Shown here: positions 31,919-41,038 of the stretch, one piece after another
Layout: each line of letters starts with the position of its first letter
Position numbering within the stretch: the first letter of the stretch is position 1
NCBI RefSeq assembly: GCF_029991245.1
Contig: NZ_JAIVFO010000016.1
Location: forward strand, 1-45,542
From: Xanthobacter autotrophicus
Lineage (GTDB): Bacteria > Pseudomonadota > Alphaproteobacteria > Rhizobiales > Xanthobacteraceae
Length of the DNA: 45,542 nucleotides
Direction: 5' to 3'
Made by a program: the position numbers and the translations under genes
The notes under the pieces: generated by a model
Told to the model about the DNA's origin: nothing
Database searches by the model: none
The model's input: the letters and a program-made list of their open reading frames with translations, nothing else

Positions 31919-31980
31919 GTCCTGTCCCGACGCGCTTTCTTCACGCGAACCGGGTTCCCCTTCGCTCGAAAATGCTTCAA
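31919..31980 (+). repeat. Dispersed repeat, family A, copy 3, overlapping the macB stop
   Basis: TTCACGCGAACCGGGTTCCCC followed by TTCGCTCGAAAATGCTTCAA, as in the two copies near 14661-14790. The TGA stop of macB (31977-31979, minus strand) is part of it. Confidence 0.85.
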
Positions 31981-34007
31981 TCCCGCGCCAGCGCCGCCAC
32001 CGGATCGAGCCGCGCGGCGTTGCGGGCCGGCAGATAGCCGAAGGCAACCCCGATCAGGCTCGCGCACACCACGGCGGCGATGATGGACGCGGCCGAATAG
32101 ACCAACTGGAAATTGGAGCCGGTGAGCGCGAACAGCGCGCCGAAGCCCAGCGCCAGCGCGATGCCGGCGATGCCGCCCACGAGGCACACCAGCACCGCCT
32201 CGATGAGGAATTGCTGGAGGATGTCGGCCTGCCGCGCCCCCACCGCCATGCGCACGCCGATCTCGCCCACCCGCTCGGACACCGACACCAGCATGATGTT
32301 CATCACCCCGATGCCGCCCACCAGCAGCGAGATGACGGCGATAGCCGCGATCAGCGCCGTCATGGTCTGGGTGGTGGCGGTGATGGTCTTGCGGATGTCG
32401 TCGGTGTTGAGGATGAAGAAGTCCTTGGTGCCATGGCGCTGGGTGAGGAAGCGCGTCACCTGCTGCTCCGCGAGGACCACGTTCGTGTCGTCGGCCACCC
32501 GCACGGTGATGGAGCGCAGGGACAAGCTGCCGAGGAAGCGGGCCTGCACCGCGGTGTAGGGCAGATAGATGGAGAGGTTCTGGCTGCCGCCGAACCCGCC
32601 CTGCTGGGGCGCGGTGACGCCGACCACGCGGCAGAACACGCTGCCCACCAGCATCACCTGGCCGAGCGGGTCCACATCCTTGAACAGGGTATTGCGGGTG
32701 TTCTCGTCGATCACCGCGTCGAGGGCGAGGGCGCGCACGGCGTCGCGGTCGAAGAAGCGGCCCTGCGCCAGCCTGGTGCCGCGGGCGGCGAAATAGCCCT
32801 GCCCCACCCCGTTCACCAGCGCATTGGCCTCAATGGCGCCGAACCGCACCGTGCTCTGGGTGGAGACGGTGGGCGTCACCGCCGCCACATAGGGCTGGCG
32901 GGCCAGCGCATCGGCATCCGCCACCACGAGCGTGGTGATGCGGCCGGACCGGGTGTCGCCGAAGCTGCGGCCGGCGAAGATTTCCAGCGTGTTGGTACCG
33001 AGGCCCGAGATGTCGGCGAGCACCTTTTGCCGCGAGCCCTCGCCCAGCGCCACCACGCACACCACCGAGGCGATGCCGATGATGATGCCCAGCATGGTCA
33101 GGAAGGTGCGCAGCCGGTGCGCAGCCATGGCGAGGAGCGCCATGCGGAACGCCTCCTTCAGACGCCCGGCATAGGCGGTGGCCCGCGCGGCGCGGGAGGA
33201 TGGCGCCGAAACCTGCCCCCGCGCGGGATCCTCGCCCTTGCCCGCCGCCCGCCCGGGCCGTGGACGCCCGACGCGATCGGAGAGGGCGGTGTGGACGCGG
33301 ACGCCGCCCTTGCTGGGACGGTCGGCGACGATCTCGCCGTCGCGGATCTCGATGATGCGGTCGGCCCGCTCGGCCACGCTCATGTCGTGGGTGACGATGA
33401 TGATGGTGCGGCCCTCGGCGTGAAGCTCGTCGAGGATGCGCAGCACCTCCGCCCCGCTCTTGCTGTCCAGCGCGCCGGTGGGCTCGTCGGCGAGGATCAC
33501 CTGCGCCCCGTTCATCAGCGCGCGGGCGATGGAAACCCGCTGCTGCTGGCCGCCGGAGAGCTGGCCCGGCCGGTGGGTGGTGCGGTCCGCCATGCCGAGC
33601 CGCGCCAGAAGGCCCTGCGCCCGCGTCCGCCGCGCCTCCGTTTCAGTGCCGGCATAGACGGCGGGAATTTCCACATTGCCCAGCGCGGTCAATTCCGAGA
33701 GCAGGTGATAGCGCTGGAAGATGAAGCCGAAATGCTCCCGGCGCAGCGCCGCCAGCGCATCCGCGTCGAGGTCCGAGGTCTCCTGCCCGGCGATGCGGTA
33801 GCCCCCGCGCGTGGGCCGGTCGAGGCAGCCGAGGATGTTCATCAGGGTGGACTTGCCGGAGCCCGAGGCGCCGACGATGGCCACCATCTCGCCCTCGGCG
33901 ATGGTAAGGGTGATGTCCTTCAGCACCGTGATGGTGCCCTCGCCGGCCGGATAGGCGCGGCTGAGGCCGGTGAGTTCGATGAGGGGCTGCGCGCTCGCTC
34001 GCGTCAT
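31977..34007 (-). CDS. macB: MacB: ABC transporter of a tripartite efflux pump
   Basis: 676 residues. The ATPase is residues ~5-230: Walker [10 protein letters not shown] near 46, signature [15 protein letters not shown] near 150, Walker [13 protein letters not shown] near 170. A variable linker is at ~230-275. The FtsX-like part has one helix near 295, a large periplasmic domain (~320-540) and three C-terminal helices. Length and layout match MacB. It exports macrolides, lipids or peptides through MacA and an outer-membrane channel. The start ATG is three bases after the MacA stop, so the two are tightly linked. The stop codon and last bases coincide with a dispersed repeat. Confidence 0.95.
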   Translation of the reverse strand: MTRASAQPLIELTGLSRAYPAGEGTITVLKDITLTIAEGEMVAIVGASGSGKSTLMNILGCLDRPTRGGYRIAGQETSDLDADALAALRREHFGFIFQRYHLLSELTALGNVEIPAVYAGTETEARRTRAQGLLARLGMADRTTHRPGQLSGGQQQRVSIARALMNGAQVILADEPTGALDSKSGAEVLRILDELHAEGRTIIIVTHDMSVAERADRIIEIRDGEIVADRPSKGGVRVHTALSDRVGRPRPGRAAGKGEDPARGQVSAPSSRAARATAYAGRLKEAFRMALLAMAAHRLRTFLTMLGIIIGIASVVCVVALGEGSRQKVLADISGLGTNTLEIFAGRSFGDTRSGRITTLVVADADALARQPYVAAVTPTVSTQSTVRFGAIEANALVNGVGQGYFAARGTRLAQGRFFDRDAVRALALDAVIDENTRNTLFKDVDPLGQVMLVGSVFCRVVGVTAPQQGGFGGSQNLSIYLPYTAVQARFLGSLSLRSITVRVADDTNVVLAEQQVTRFLTQRHGTKDFFILNTDDIRKTITATTQTMTALIAAIAVISLLVGGIGVMNIMLVSVSERVGEIGVRMAVGARQADILQQFLIEAVLVCLVGGIAGIALALGFGALFALTGSNFQLVYSAASIIAAVVCASLIGVAFGYLPARNAARLDPVAALARD

Positions 34008-34010
34008 CGG

Positions 34011-35285
34011 CTAGAGCCCCATGGACGGCGGGCCGGGCATGCGCGACGCGGTGGCCGCGCCCTGCACCTTCTCGCCGGTCACCACGCGCTCGCCATCCTT
34101 CAGCCCGGAGCGGATCTCGGCGGTGATCTTGTCGTTGAGCCCCACCTCCACCTTGCGCCGCTCCAACGTGCCGTCGGACGCCACCACGCGCACGCTGTCG
34201 CCCGCGCCGTCGCGCTCCAGCGCGGTGGCCGGAACGGTGAGCACCCCCTTCGCCTCGCCAAGGACGATGTGCACCTCCGCCGTCATATAGGTGCGCAGCC
34301 GCCCCTCCGGGTTCGGCACGTTGAACAGGCCCATGTAGTAGATGGCCGAGGAGGAGCTGGACGAGGACGACGACGACGCGGACGACGTGGTCGTGGTGGT
34401 GAAGCTGCTGTCGGTCTTGATGGAGTCCGGTGCCGGCTCGATGAACTCGAGCTTGCTGTCGTAGCGGCGGTCCGGCGCGCCGAGGATGGTGAACCACAGG
34501 GGCATGCCCGGCTCCACCTTCACGATGTCGGCTTCCGAGATTTCCGCCCGCACCGTCATCACGTCGAGGGCGCCGAGGATGACGATGGTGGGCGCCGACT
34601 GGGTGGCGTTCACCGTCTGCCCCTCCTGGGCCACGAGCGCGAGCACGGTGCCGTCGATGGGGGCGGTGATGCGGGTGTAGCCGAGGTTGGCGCGGGCCGT
34701 CTCTACCGCGATGGCGGCCTCCACGATCTGCGCCTCCAGCGCCGCGAGCTGGGCGCGGGTGACCTTCACGGCGGCCTCGGCGGTCTCGAAATCGGCCTGC
34801 GACACCGCCTTCTGTGCAACCATGGTGCGCTGGCGGGCGAGGGTCTGCTCGTTGAGGGCGAGGGTCGCCTCCTTCTCCACCTTCTGGGCGCGGACATTGG
34901 CGAGCGACGCCTCGGCGGTGCGCAGAGAATTGTCCTGGGTGACGGAATCGATCTCCGCCACCAGTTCGCCCGCCTTCACCTTCTGCCCCAGCCGCACCTT
35001 CACCGAGGTGATGCGTCCGGACGCCTGCGCGCCCACCGCCACCAGCCGCGAAGGCTTCAGCGTGCCGCTGGCGAGCACGGTCTCGGCCACGTCGCCCCGG
35101 GTGACGGTGGCGGTCATCAAGGCGCTGCCGGGATCGGGCGCGGTTAAACGGGAATAGCCATAGGCGGCAACCGCAAGCAGCACCGCGAGCGCGCCCCAGC
35201 GCCAGAGCCGGCGGGCGGGCCGCTTGGGCGCCGGGTCAAGATGGGTGGCGGCCTGCGCCGGATCGAAGGGCGGAAGCGCGTTCAT
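34011..35285 (-). CDS. macA: MacA: periplasmic adaptor of the efflux pump
   Basis: 424 residues. Membrane anchor ~25-47 (RLWRWGALAVLLAVAAYGYS). Lipoyl-type and hairpin domains follow (GQKVKAGELVAEIDS, then a long coiled coil ~100-200 with LANVRAQKVEKEATLALNEQ). The beta-barrel region is ~215-290 (LGYTRITAPIDGTVLALVAQ). An unusual insert of about 20 residues, almost all Thr and Ser, lies at ~292-314 (TTTTTSSASSSSSSSSSSA) just before IYYMGLFNVPNPEGRL. The start at 35285 has GAGGCGG upstream and lies ten bases after the OM-factor stop. It is the second gene of the operon. Confidence 0.94.
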   Translation of the reverse strand: MNALPPFDPAQAATHLDPAPKRPARRLWRWGALAVLLAVAAYGYSRLTAPDPGSALMTATVTRGDVAETVLASGTLKPSRLVAVGAQASGRITSVKVRLGQKVKAGELVAEIDSVTQDNSLRTAEASLANVRAQKVEKEATLALNEQTLARQRTMVAQKAVSQADFETAEAAVKVTRAQLAALEAQIVEAAIAVETARANLGYTRITAPIDGTVLALVAQEGQTVNATQSAPTIVILGALDVMTVRAEISEADIVKVEPGMPLWFTILGAPDRRYDSKLEFIEPAPDSIKTDSSFTTTTTSSASSSSSSSSSSAIYYMGLFNVPNPEGRLRTYMTAEVHIVLGEAKGVLTVPATALERDGAGDSVRVVASDGTLERRKVEVGLNDKITAEIRSGLKDGERVVTGEKVQGAATASRMPGPPSMGL

Positions 35286-35295
35286 GCCGGCCGCC

Positions 35296-36792
35296 TCACT
35301 GGATCGCCGGCGCCGGCAGGCGCGCGAAATGGGGGCCTGTGTTCTGGTCCACGACCACCGGCGTCGCGGTGTCCACCGCGCCATCCCAGCCGCCGCCCAG
35401 CGCCTTGTTGAGCGCCACATAATAGGTCGCCACCGCCACCCGGCTCTCGATCAGCGCCGTCTCGGCCGCATAGAGCGAGCGCTCGGCGGTGAGCACATCG
35501 AGGAAGCTCGACGAGCCAGCCCCATAGAGCGCGTGGGAGAGCCGCGCCGCCTCGCGGTAGGAGGCGGCGGAGGCGGCGAGCCGGGCCGCCTTGAGCCGCT
35601 GCTTGCCGAGGGAGACGGAGGCATTCTCCACATCCTCCAGCGCGGTGAGCACCACTGCGCGATAGGCGAGGAAGGACTGGTCGCGCTCGGCCTCGGCGAG
35701 TTCCACCGCCGCCTTCAGCTGCCCGCCGGTGAAGAGGGGCACCGTCAGCGTCGGCCCGAACGACCAGCTGATGGAGGAGCCGCGCGCCAGGTCGCCGAGC
35801 TGCGTGCCGGTGGTGTTCAGGGTGCCGGCAAGGCTGATGGAGGGATAGCGGTTGGCCTCCGCCTGTCCCACCAGCGCCGTGGACTGGCCGAGCCGGCGCT
35901 CGGCGGCGCGCACGTCCGGGCGGCGGGTGAGCACTTGCGCGGGAATGCCCTTGGGCACCGGCAGGCGCGGTGCCGGCACGGGGCGCGCGCCCGCCAGCCG
36001 CCCGGCCAGGGCCGCCGGCTCCCGCCCGGTGAGCACGGACAGGCGATGCACGCTCTGGGCGTAGGCGGCTTCAAGCTGGGGAATGTCCGCCTCGGTGCTG
36101 GCGGCCTGCCCGGCGGCATTGGCGGCATCCAAAGCGGAGGCGCCACCGGCGTCGAGCTTGCGCTTGGTCAGCGCGGCGGTCTCGCGCTGGGCGCTCGCCG
36201 TGCGGCGGGCGAGCGCGATGCGGGCCTGGTAGCCCCGGGCGTCGATATAGTTGGTGGCCACGTCGCCCACGAGGGTGACGAGCGCGGCATCGAGATCGTC
36301 CACCGCCGCATCCGAGCCGTAGGCGGCGGCCTCCACGCCCCGGCGGTTGGCGCCGAACAGGTCGATTTCCCAGCTGGCGTCCAGCCCTGCCTGATACTGG
36401 GTGTAGGTGCTGGCCACCGTCACGTCGCCGTCAGAGCCCACATTGCTGCCGTTGTCGCCGCGGGTGGCGGAGGCGTTGCCGGTGACCTGCGGGAACAGGG
36501 CGCCGACCTGCTGGCGATAGGTGGCGCGGGCCGCGCGCACCTTGGCCTTGGCAGTCGCCACGTCGAGATTGCCCGCCACCGCCTCCTCCATCAGCCCATC
36601 GAGCACGCCATCGCCAAGCCGCCGCCACCAGCGCTGAAGCTGGGGCGCGGTCTCCGCCTTCCCGCCGCGCCCGCTGCCCCATTGGCCGGGCAAGGCGAAC
36701 TGCGGCGTCTCATAGTCCGGTCCCACCGCGCAGCCCGACAGGACCAGCGCCGCCAAAAGCCCGGCCAATATCCGACGCCTCATGGACGCCAT
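35296..36792 (-). CDS. NodT-family outer-membrane efflux lipoprotein
   Basis: 498 residues. The lipobox LSGC (SGCAVGPDYETP) near residue 20 marks a lipoprotein. The family pattern follows: LPGQW, LQRWWRRLGD, then two TolC-like repeats (GLDASWEIDLFGANRRGVE, and RRPDVRAAERRLGQSTALV). It ends with the usual HalfTolC segment. The NodT/CusC-type factor forms the trimeric outer-membrane exit duct. It is first in the operon, followed by macA (10-base gap) and macB (3-base gap). The start at 36792 or the ATG three codons later (MRRRILAG) both fit; no strong ribosome-binding site is seen. Confidence 0.92.
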   Translation of the reverse strand: MASMRRRILAGLLAALVLSGCAVGPDYETPQFALPGQWGSGRGGKAETAPQLQRWWRRLGDGVLDGLMEEAVAGNLDVATAKAKVRAARATYRQQVGALFPQVTGNASATRGDNGSNVGSDGDVTVASTYTQYQAGLDASWEIDLFGANRRGVEAAAYGSDAAVDDLDAALVTLVGDVATNYIDARGYQARIALARRTASAQRETAALTKRKLDAGGASALDAANAAGQAASTEADIPQLEAAYAQSVHRLSVLTGREPAALAGRLAGARPVPAPRLPVPKGIPAQVLTRRPDVRAAERRLGQSTALVGQAEANRYPSISLAGTLNTTGTQLGDLARGSSISWSFGPTLTVPLFTGGQLKAAVELAEAERDQSFLAYRAVVLTALEDVENASVSLGKQRLKAARLAASAASYREAARLSHALYGAGSSSFLDVLTAERSLYAAETALIESRVAVATYYVALNKALGGGWDGAVDTATPVVVDQNTGPHFARLPAPAIQ

Positions 36793-37180
36793 GCCGGGAC
36801 ATCCCGGCGCGCGGGGCTTGGGGCGGAAGGGAGCGAGGGGGCGGGCCGTGTCATGCCGCCAGTGTCACGGTCGAGGTGACCGCAATAGGACCCGGGCGCA
36901 TCGTTTGTTTTCCCGCGCGTATCCGAATGTTTCCGCCGGGGCCGGAACACGCGCGGCGGCCCCCGCGTGGGCAAAAAAGCGCCACCGGAGGTGAACGATT
37001 TGCCCGCCCAAGTGTTGAGCCCAAGGTCGGGCACGGAACCCGCCACACTCCGGTTACCGGCCGGGGCGTCGGCAGGGGCCGTTGGAAGGGGGCGCGCACC
37101 GGCCGCGCGGGGCGGGAGCCGAAGCCGACAGGCGCGGCCCTCGCCCGCGATATGGCCCCCGAAAGATCAAGGAGACCAAC
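36793..37180. other. Divergent upstream region (efflux operon / OsmC)
   Basis: 388 bases without a gene. It must contain promoters for both directions. The region has several GC-rich short inverted repeats (e.g. GCCGGGACATCCCGGC near 36791). No clear regulator gene or operator motif is recognised. Confidence 0.45.
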
Positions 37181-37612
37181 ATGGCGATCATCCGCACCGG
37201 CTCGGCCCAGTGGAGCGGCGGCATCAAGGACGGCAAGGGCGCGATCTCCACCGAGAGCGGCGCGCTTTCCGCCTATCCCTACGGCTTCGCCAGCCGCTTC
37301 GAGGGCCAGAAGGGCTCGAACCCGGAGGAGCTTCTGGGCGCCGCCCATGCCGCCTGCTTCACCATGGCGCTGTCGCTCATCCTCGGCGAGGCCGGCCTCA
37401 CCGCCACCGACCTTGCGACCTCCGCCAAGGTGTCGCTGGAAAAGAAGGAGGCGGGCTACGAGATCACCGCCGTGGACCTCACCCTGGTGGGCACCGTTCC
37501 CGGCGCCACGCCGGAACAGTTCGCGGAGCTGGCCGGCAAGGCCAAGGCCAACTGCCCCCTCTCCAAGGTGATCCGCGCCGCCATCAGCCTCGACGCCACG
37601 CTGAAGGGCTGA
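37181..37612 (+). CDS. OsmC/Ohr-family peroxiredoxin
   Basis: 143 residues. Two catalytic cysteines are present: Cys59 in AAHAACFTM and Cys125 in KANCPLSK. NPEELLGAAHAACFTMAL is the OsmC pattern. These enzymes reduce organic hydroperoxides using lipoylated proteins or thiols; the subfamily (OsmC rather than Ohr) fits the SAYPYGFASRFEG region. AAGGAGA sits before the ATG. It is followed 17 bases after its stop by the convergent LLM gene. Confidence 0.94.
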   Translation: MAIIRTGSAQWSGGIKDGKGAISTESGALSAYPYGFASRFEGQKGSNPEELLGAAHAACFTMALSLILGEAGLTATDLATSAKVSLEKKEAGYEITAVDLTLVGTVPGATPEQFAELAGKAKANCPLSKVIRAAISLDATLKG

Positions 37613-37629
37613 GGGTCAGCCCCCCGGCC

Positions 37630-38640
37630 TCATGCCGCCGATTTCTCCCAGTCGGCGGCGTGGGGCACCGCGTCCGCGATCATGCGGTAGGAGGCGAGGC
37701 GCTTCTGGTGATCGAACACGTCGGAAACGATCATCACCTCGTCCACCAGGGTCTCGGCCACGAAGGCATCGATGCCGGCGCGCACCGTCTGCGGGCTGCC
37801 CACCACGGAGCGGGAGAGGAAGCGGGCGGCCTGCGCCTTCTCCATGGGGGTCCAGTAGGCCTCGATATCATCGATGGGCGGCTGGCTGAGGCCGCGGGCG
37901 CCGCGGAAGATGTCCGCCACCGACATCTGCTGGGTGGTGGCGAGATGGCGCGCCTCATCGTCGGTCTCGGCCGCGATCACATTGATGCCGGCCATGGCAT
38001 AGGGCCGGCTGAGTTGCGCCGAGGGCTGGAAGCGAGCGCGATACAGCTCCAGCGCCGGGATCAGGTCCGCCGGCGCGAAATGGGAGGCGAACGCATAAGG
38101 CAGACCCAATGCCGCCGCCAGTTGCGCGCCGTAGGTGCTCGATCCCAGGATCCACAGGGGCACGTTGGTGCCGGTGGCCGGCACCGCGAACAGGGACTGG
38201 CCCGGCGCGGCCTCGGCGAGATAGGCCTGAAGCTCGATCACGTCATTGGGGAAATGGTCGGAATTGGTCAGCGAGCGGCGCAGCGCCCGCATGGTGTTCT
38301 GGTCGGTGCCCGGCGCCCGGCCCAGGCCGAGATCGATGCGGCCGGGAAACAGCTGGGCCAGGGTGCCGAACTGCTCGGCGATGATCATGGGCGCATGGTT
38401 GGGCAGCATGATGCCCCCCGCCCCCACCCGGATGTGCCGGGAGCCGGCGGCCACATGGGCGATGACCACCGAGGTGGCGGCGCTGGCGATGCCCTGCATG
38501 TTGTGATGCTCGGCCACCCAGAAGCGGCGATAGCCCCACTCCTCCGCGTGGGCCGCCAGATCGCGGGCATTGTCGAGGGCATCGCGGGGGCCGGACCCCT
38601 GCCGCACCCGCACCAGATCGAGAATGGAAAGCTGCACCAT
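37630..38640 (-). CDS. LLM-class flavin-dependent oxidoreductase (luciferase-like)
   Basis: 336 residues, luciferase-like monooxygenase fold (TIM barrel). [20 protein letters not shown] and [16 protein letters not shown] are the alkanal-monooxygenase-like subfamily signature; [18 protein letters not shown] follows, then [15 protein letters not shown] near 215. It uses FMN or reduced flavin. The substrate is unknown; such proteins are commonly annotated from the MsnO8/YhbW group. The start at 38640 is the ATG directly before [13 protein letters not shown], the family N-terminus. Confidence 0.92.
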   Translation of the reverse strand: MVQLSILDLVRVRQGSGPRDALDNARDLAAHAEEWGYRRFWVAEHHNMQGIASAATSVVIAHVAAGSRHIRVGAGGIMLPNHAPMIIAEQFGTLAQLFPGRIDLGLGRAPGTDQNTMRALRRSLTNSDHFPNDVIELQAYLAEAAPGQSLFAVPATGTNVPLWILGSSTYGAQLAAALGLPYAFASHFAPADLIPALELYRARFQPSAQLSRPYAMAGINVIAAETDDEARHLATTQQMSVADIFRGARGLSQPPIDDIEAYWTPMEKAQAARFLSRSVVGSPQTVRAGIDAFVAETLVDEVMIVSDVFDHQKRLASYRMIADAVPHAADWEKSAA

Positions 38641-39143
38641 GAGACCCTGCCTCAACCGCGCCGGAGCCGGTTGCGGCTCCAGACTTTCAGGAAAGAGAAC
38701 GCGGTGTCCGGTCGGCTTGCGCCGCAAGCCCACCGGCGCGTGCTCCCGTCGGATCGCCCCGCCCCTCAGATAGGAAGGCGGACGGCGCGGTAAAAGGCGT
38801 GTCCGCGCCTCAATCGTCCAAACCCGAAAACAACGCGGCATCGGCGTGAAACAGGACGCCCATGCCTTCCCGGAGTCCACCCCGGTCGCGGCCCACACCG
38901 ACGGCCGGGTGCATCATACGGAGAGCGCCGCGGACCGCGCCGCCGGCCTCCTCGGCATTGCCCACCGCCGCGTCATCCGGGAGCCGGGCCGCCGGCCCCT
39001 GTTCACGGCCCGAGGCAAGGCGGCCCGCTCGGCGCCGGTCAAAGACCGGCCGTTGGTATGAGCTGCGTCATATGCTGTTGCACGTAAAGGCGTATGCACG
39101 ACTGCCCGGCGCCGAATCGGCGGCGGGGCGGAGGGCAAACGCC
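38641..39143. other. Intergenic, about 500 bases between divergent genes
   Basis: It holds family B repeat copy 3 at 38690-38748. An open plus-strand frame of 71 codons at 38846-39061 is present, but its protein is like no family I know and an alternative frame and the minus strand are also open, so I do not call it. The start of the VIT gene was moved into this area (39144) from the longer reading. Confidence 0.5.
38690..38748 (+). repeat. Dispersed ~60-bp repeat, family B, copy 3
   Basis: GGAAAGAGAACGCGGTGTCC then GGTCGGCTTGCGCCGCAAGC and CCACCGGCGCGTGCTCCCG. It aligns with copies 1 and 2. Confidence 0.85.
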
Positions 39144-39830
39144 GTGCATCGGGAAAACCATCTCATCGCCCGCATCGGCTGGCTGCGGGCGGCGGTGCTC
39201 GGCGCCAATGATGGCATCATCTCCACGGCGAGCCTCGTGATCGGCGTCGCCGCCGCCTCCGCCTCGGCCAGCGAGCCGCTGGTGGCGGGCGCGGCGGGCC
39301 TCGTGGCGGGCGCCATGTCCATGGCGGCGGGGGAATATGTCTCGGTCAGCTCGCAGGCCGACACCGAGGCGGCCGACATGGCCCGCGAGCGGCGGGAGCT
39401 GGCCGAACAGCCCCGGGCGGAACTCGCCGAGCTGGCGCAAATCTACATGGAGCGCGGCGTCGAGAAGGCGCTGGCCCTCAAGGTGGCCCAGCAGATGATG
39501 GCGAAGGATGCCTTCGCCGCCCACGCCCGCGACGAGCTGGGCCTCTCCGAGCACATGGTGGCGCGCCCCATCCAGGCGGCGCTCACCTCCGCCGGCACCT
39601 TCGCCGCCGGCGCCGCTTTGCCGCTGGTGCTCACCGCCCTGGCGCCGCAGGGTGCGATCCCGCTGGTGGTGGCGGGGGGCTCGCTGATCTGCCTTGCATT
39701 TCTCGGCGCGGTGGGCGCCCGCATCGGCGGGGCCGGACTGCTGAAGCCCACGGTGCGCGTCACGTTCTGGGGCGCCTTCGCCATGGCCGTCACCGCCGCC
39801 ATCGGCGCCCTCATCGGCCACGCGGTCTGA
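39144..39830 (+). CDS. VIT1/CCC1-family transporter
   Basis: 228 residues with GTG start, chosen because GGAGGG lies eight bases upstream and the N-terminus HRENHLIARIGWLRAAVLGANDG is the family's usual start. A longer reading to the ATG at 39072 adds 24 residues unlike the family. Five hydrophobic segments; GANDGIISTASLVIGVAAA and GAMSMAAGEYVSVSSQADTE are the signature segments (metal-binding Asp/Glu and Met). A cytoplasmic metal-binding loop with ERRELAEQPRAELAELAQIY is present. The family imports or stores Fe2+ and Mn2+ in vacuoles; in bacteria it is thought to export iron or manganese, but this is less certain. Confidence 0.9.
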   Translation: MHRENHLIARIGWLRAAVLGANDGIISTASLVIGVAAASASASEPLVAGAAGLVAGAMSMAAGEYVSVSSQADTEAADMARERRELAEQPRAELAELAQIYMERGVEKALALKVAQQMMAKDAFAAHARDELGLSEHMVARPIQAALTSAGTFAAGAALPLVLTALAPQGAIPLVVAGGSLICLAFLGAVGARIGGAGLLKPTVRVTFWGAFAMAVTAAIGALIGHAV

Positions 39831-40092
39831 CGCCAACGGGGGCTCGTGCAGGCGCCGGCTTACGCATCGACCTTAAGCGCCACCGGTTCAGCGCGAGGCC
39901 GAGTCCATGGGGCGCAGTCCACGGGGCGTAGTCCATCGGGACACCTTGGCAGTCGATTGCATGCCGGTTCCCGCCGCGCCAAATGGGGGCGCGCCGGCCG
40001 TTGCGTGCAATCACCGTTTGCGTCCTTGCATCTGGCCCCGCGAAGCACCGCCTTCGCATTGGCGCAGTTCGTGCTTATATCCCCGCATCACC

Positions 40093-40785
40093 ATGAAGAT
40101 CCAAGAGCTGACCCGCGAACTGATCGAATCCGGGGGCATCGACGCCATCGCGGCACGGGATGCCCCGGCCCTGCGCGTGCTCACCGACGAAGAGCGCGCC
40201 GCCTCGCTGCGCGCCACCCTGGACGCGCGCCCCGACGGGGACGCCTGGCTGTTCGCCTATGGCTCGCTGATCTGGAATCCCACTGTCCACGCGCAGGAAC
40301 ACCGCACAGCGCGCATCGAGGGCTGGCACCGGGCCTTCTGCCTCACCACCGTGCTCGGGCGCGGCACCACCGACAATCCCGGCCTCACCCTCGGCCTCGA
40401 CGAGGGCGGCGCCTGCCACGGCGTCGCGCTGCGCATCGACGAGGCGATCCTGGAGCGCGAGCTGTCCATCCTGTGGCGGCGGGAGATGCTGTCGGGGGCC
40501 TATGTGCCGCGCTGGCTGGACGTTTTCGATGCAGATGGCGCGCGCTTCGGCAGCGCCATCTCCTTCACCATCGATCGGGCCAGCTGCCAATATGCCGGCG
40601 GGCTCCCCCGCGCCGAAATCATCCACCGGCTCGCCAGCGCCTCGGGCGCCATCGGCTCGGCGGCGGACTATCTGTTCCAGACCTGCGCGGGGCTGCGCGC
40701 CCTCGGCATCCCCGACCCGGTGCTGGAGGCGCTGGCCGTGGAGGTCGCCGCCGCCCGCGGCGAGAGGTCGGCGCGGGAGGGCTGA
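40093..40785 (+). CDS. chaC: ChaC-like gamma-glutamylcyclotransferase
   Basis: 230 residues. WLFAYGSLIWNPTV is the family's opening motif (YGSLxW) that binds the gamma-glutamyl group; EGWHRAFCLTT, GRGTTDNPGLTLGLD and WRREMLSGAYVPRWLDV follow, the last including the catalytic Glu (REM). ChaC enzymes cut glutathione to 5-oxoproline and Cys-Gly in the cytoplasm. Start ATG at 40093. It is monocistronic. A decayed LacI-type regulator lies just downstream. Confidence 0.93.
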   Translation: MKIQELTRELIESGGIDAIAARDAPALRVLTDEERAASLRATLDARPDGDAWLFAYGSLIWNPTVHAQEHRTARIEGWHRAFCLTTVLGRGTTDNPGLTLGLDEGGACHGVALRIDEAILERELSILWRREMLSGAYVPRWLDVFDADGARFGSAISFTIDRASCQYAGGLPRAEIIHRLASASGAIGSAADYLFQTCAGLRALGIPDPVLEALAVEVAAARGERSAREG

Positions 40786-40811
40786 GAGCCCTTCGGCGAT
40801 TCAAGAACACA

Positions 40812-40957
40812 AAGGGCATCGCCGGGATCGCTCCCGTCACGGCCTGCCGGGTCTCGTGGCCGGGGGCCTGTCCTCGCGGCGCACCAAATTCGTCGGGCTG
40901 ATCCTGCCGGCCCCGACCAACGCCGATTTCGGCGACACCACCCAGGGCCTCGCCGAG
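40812..40957 (+). pseudogene. LacI-family regulator remnant with deleted middle
   Basis: Two fragments in different frames. At 40812-40853 the translation KGIAGIAPVTACRV matches the LacI helix-turn-helix pattern (AGVAPVTVSRV-type). From 40853 in another frame, LVAGGLSSRRTKFVGLILPA followed by PTNADFGDTTQGLAE matches the start of the LacI ligand domain (RSRRTxxVGLIxPxxTNPFFA-type). The ~25 residues normally between them are missing, so an internal deletion joined them. No start codon, and the right end is lost where a family C repeat begins. Nothing of the remaining ~280 residues is present. Confidence 0.7.
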
Positions 40958-41038
40958 CAATTCCGGCAGGAATGCGCGGCGATTCTGCGTCTGGAGTGGC
41001 TTAAAAACAAAGAGATAGACGGCGATTCACCGCGTGGA
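40955..41038 (+). repeat. Dispersed repeat, family C, copy 2
   Basis: GAGCAATTCCGGCAGGAATG, then GCGGCGATTCTGCGTCT and TTAAAAACAAAGAGATAGA. It aligns with the copy at 31848-31918. It starts at the truncated end of the LacI remnant. Confidence 0.8.

Noticed and set aside
38846-39061. 71-codon plus-strand open frame upstream of the VIT gene
   Set aside because: Two other frames are open over the same bases, there is no clear ribosome-binding site and no recognisable family.
39072-39143. Longer start (ATG 39072) for the VIT gene
   Set aside because: GTG 39144 is preceded by GGAGGG and matches the family N-terminus; the extra 24 residues are not conserved-looking.
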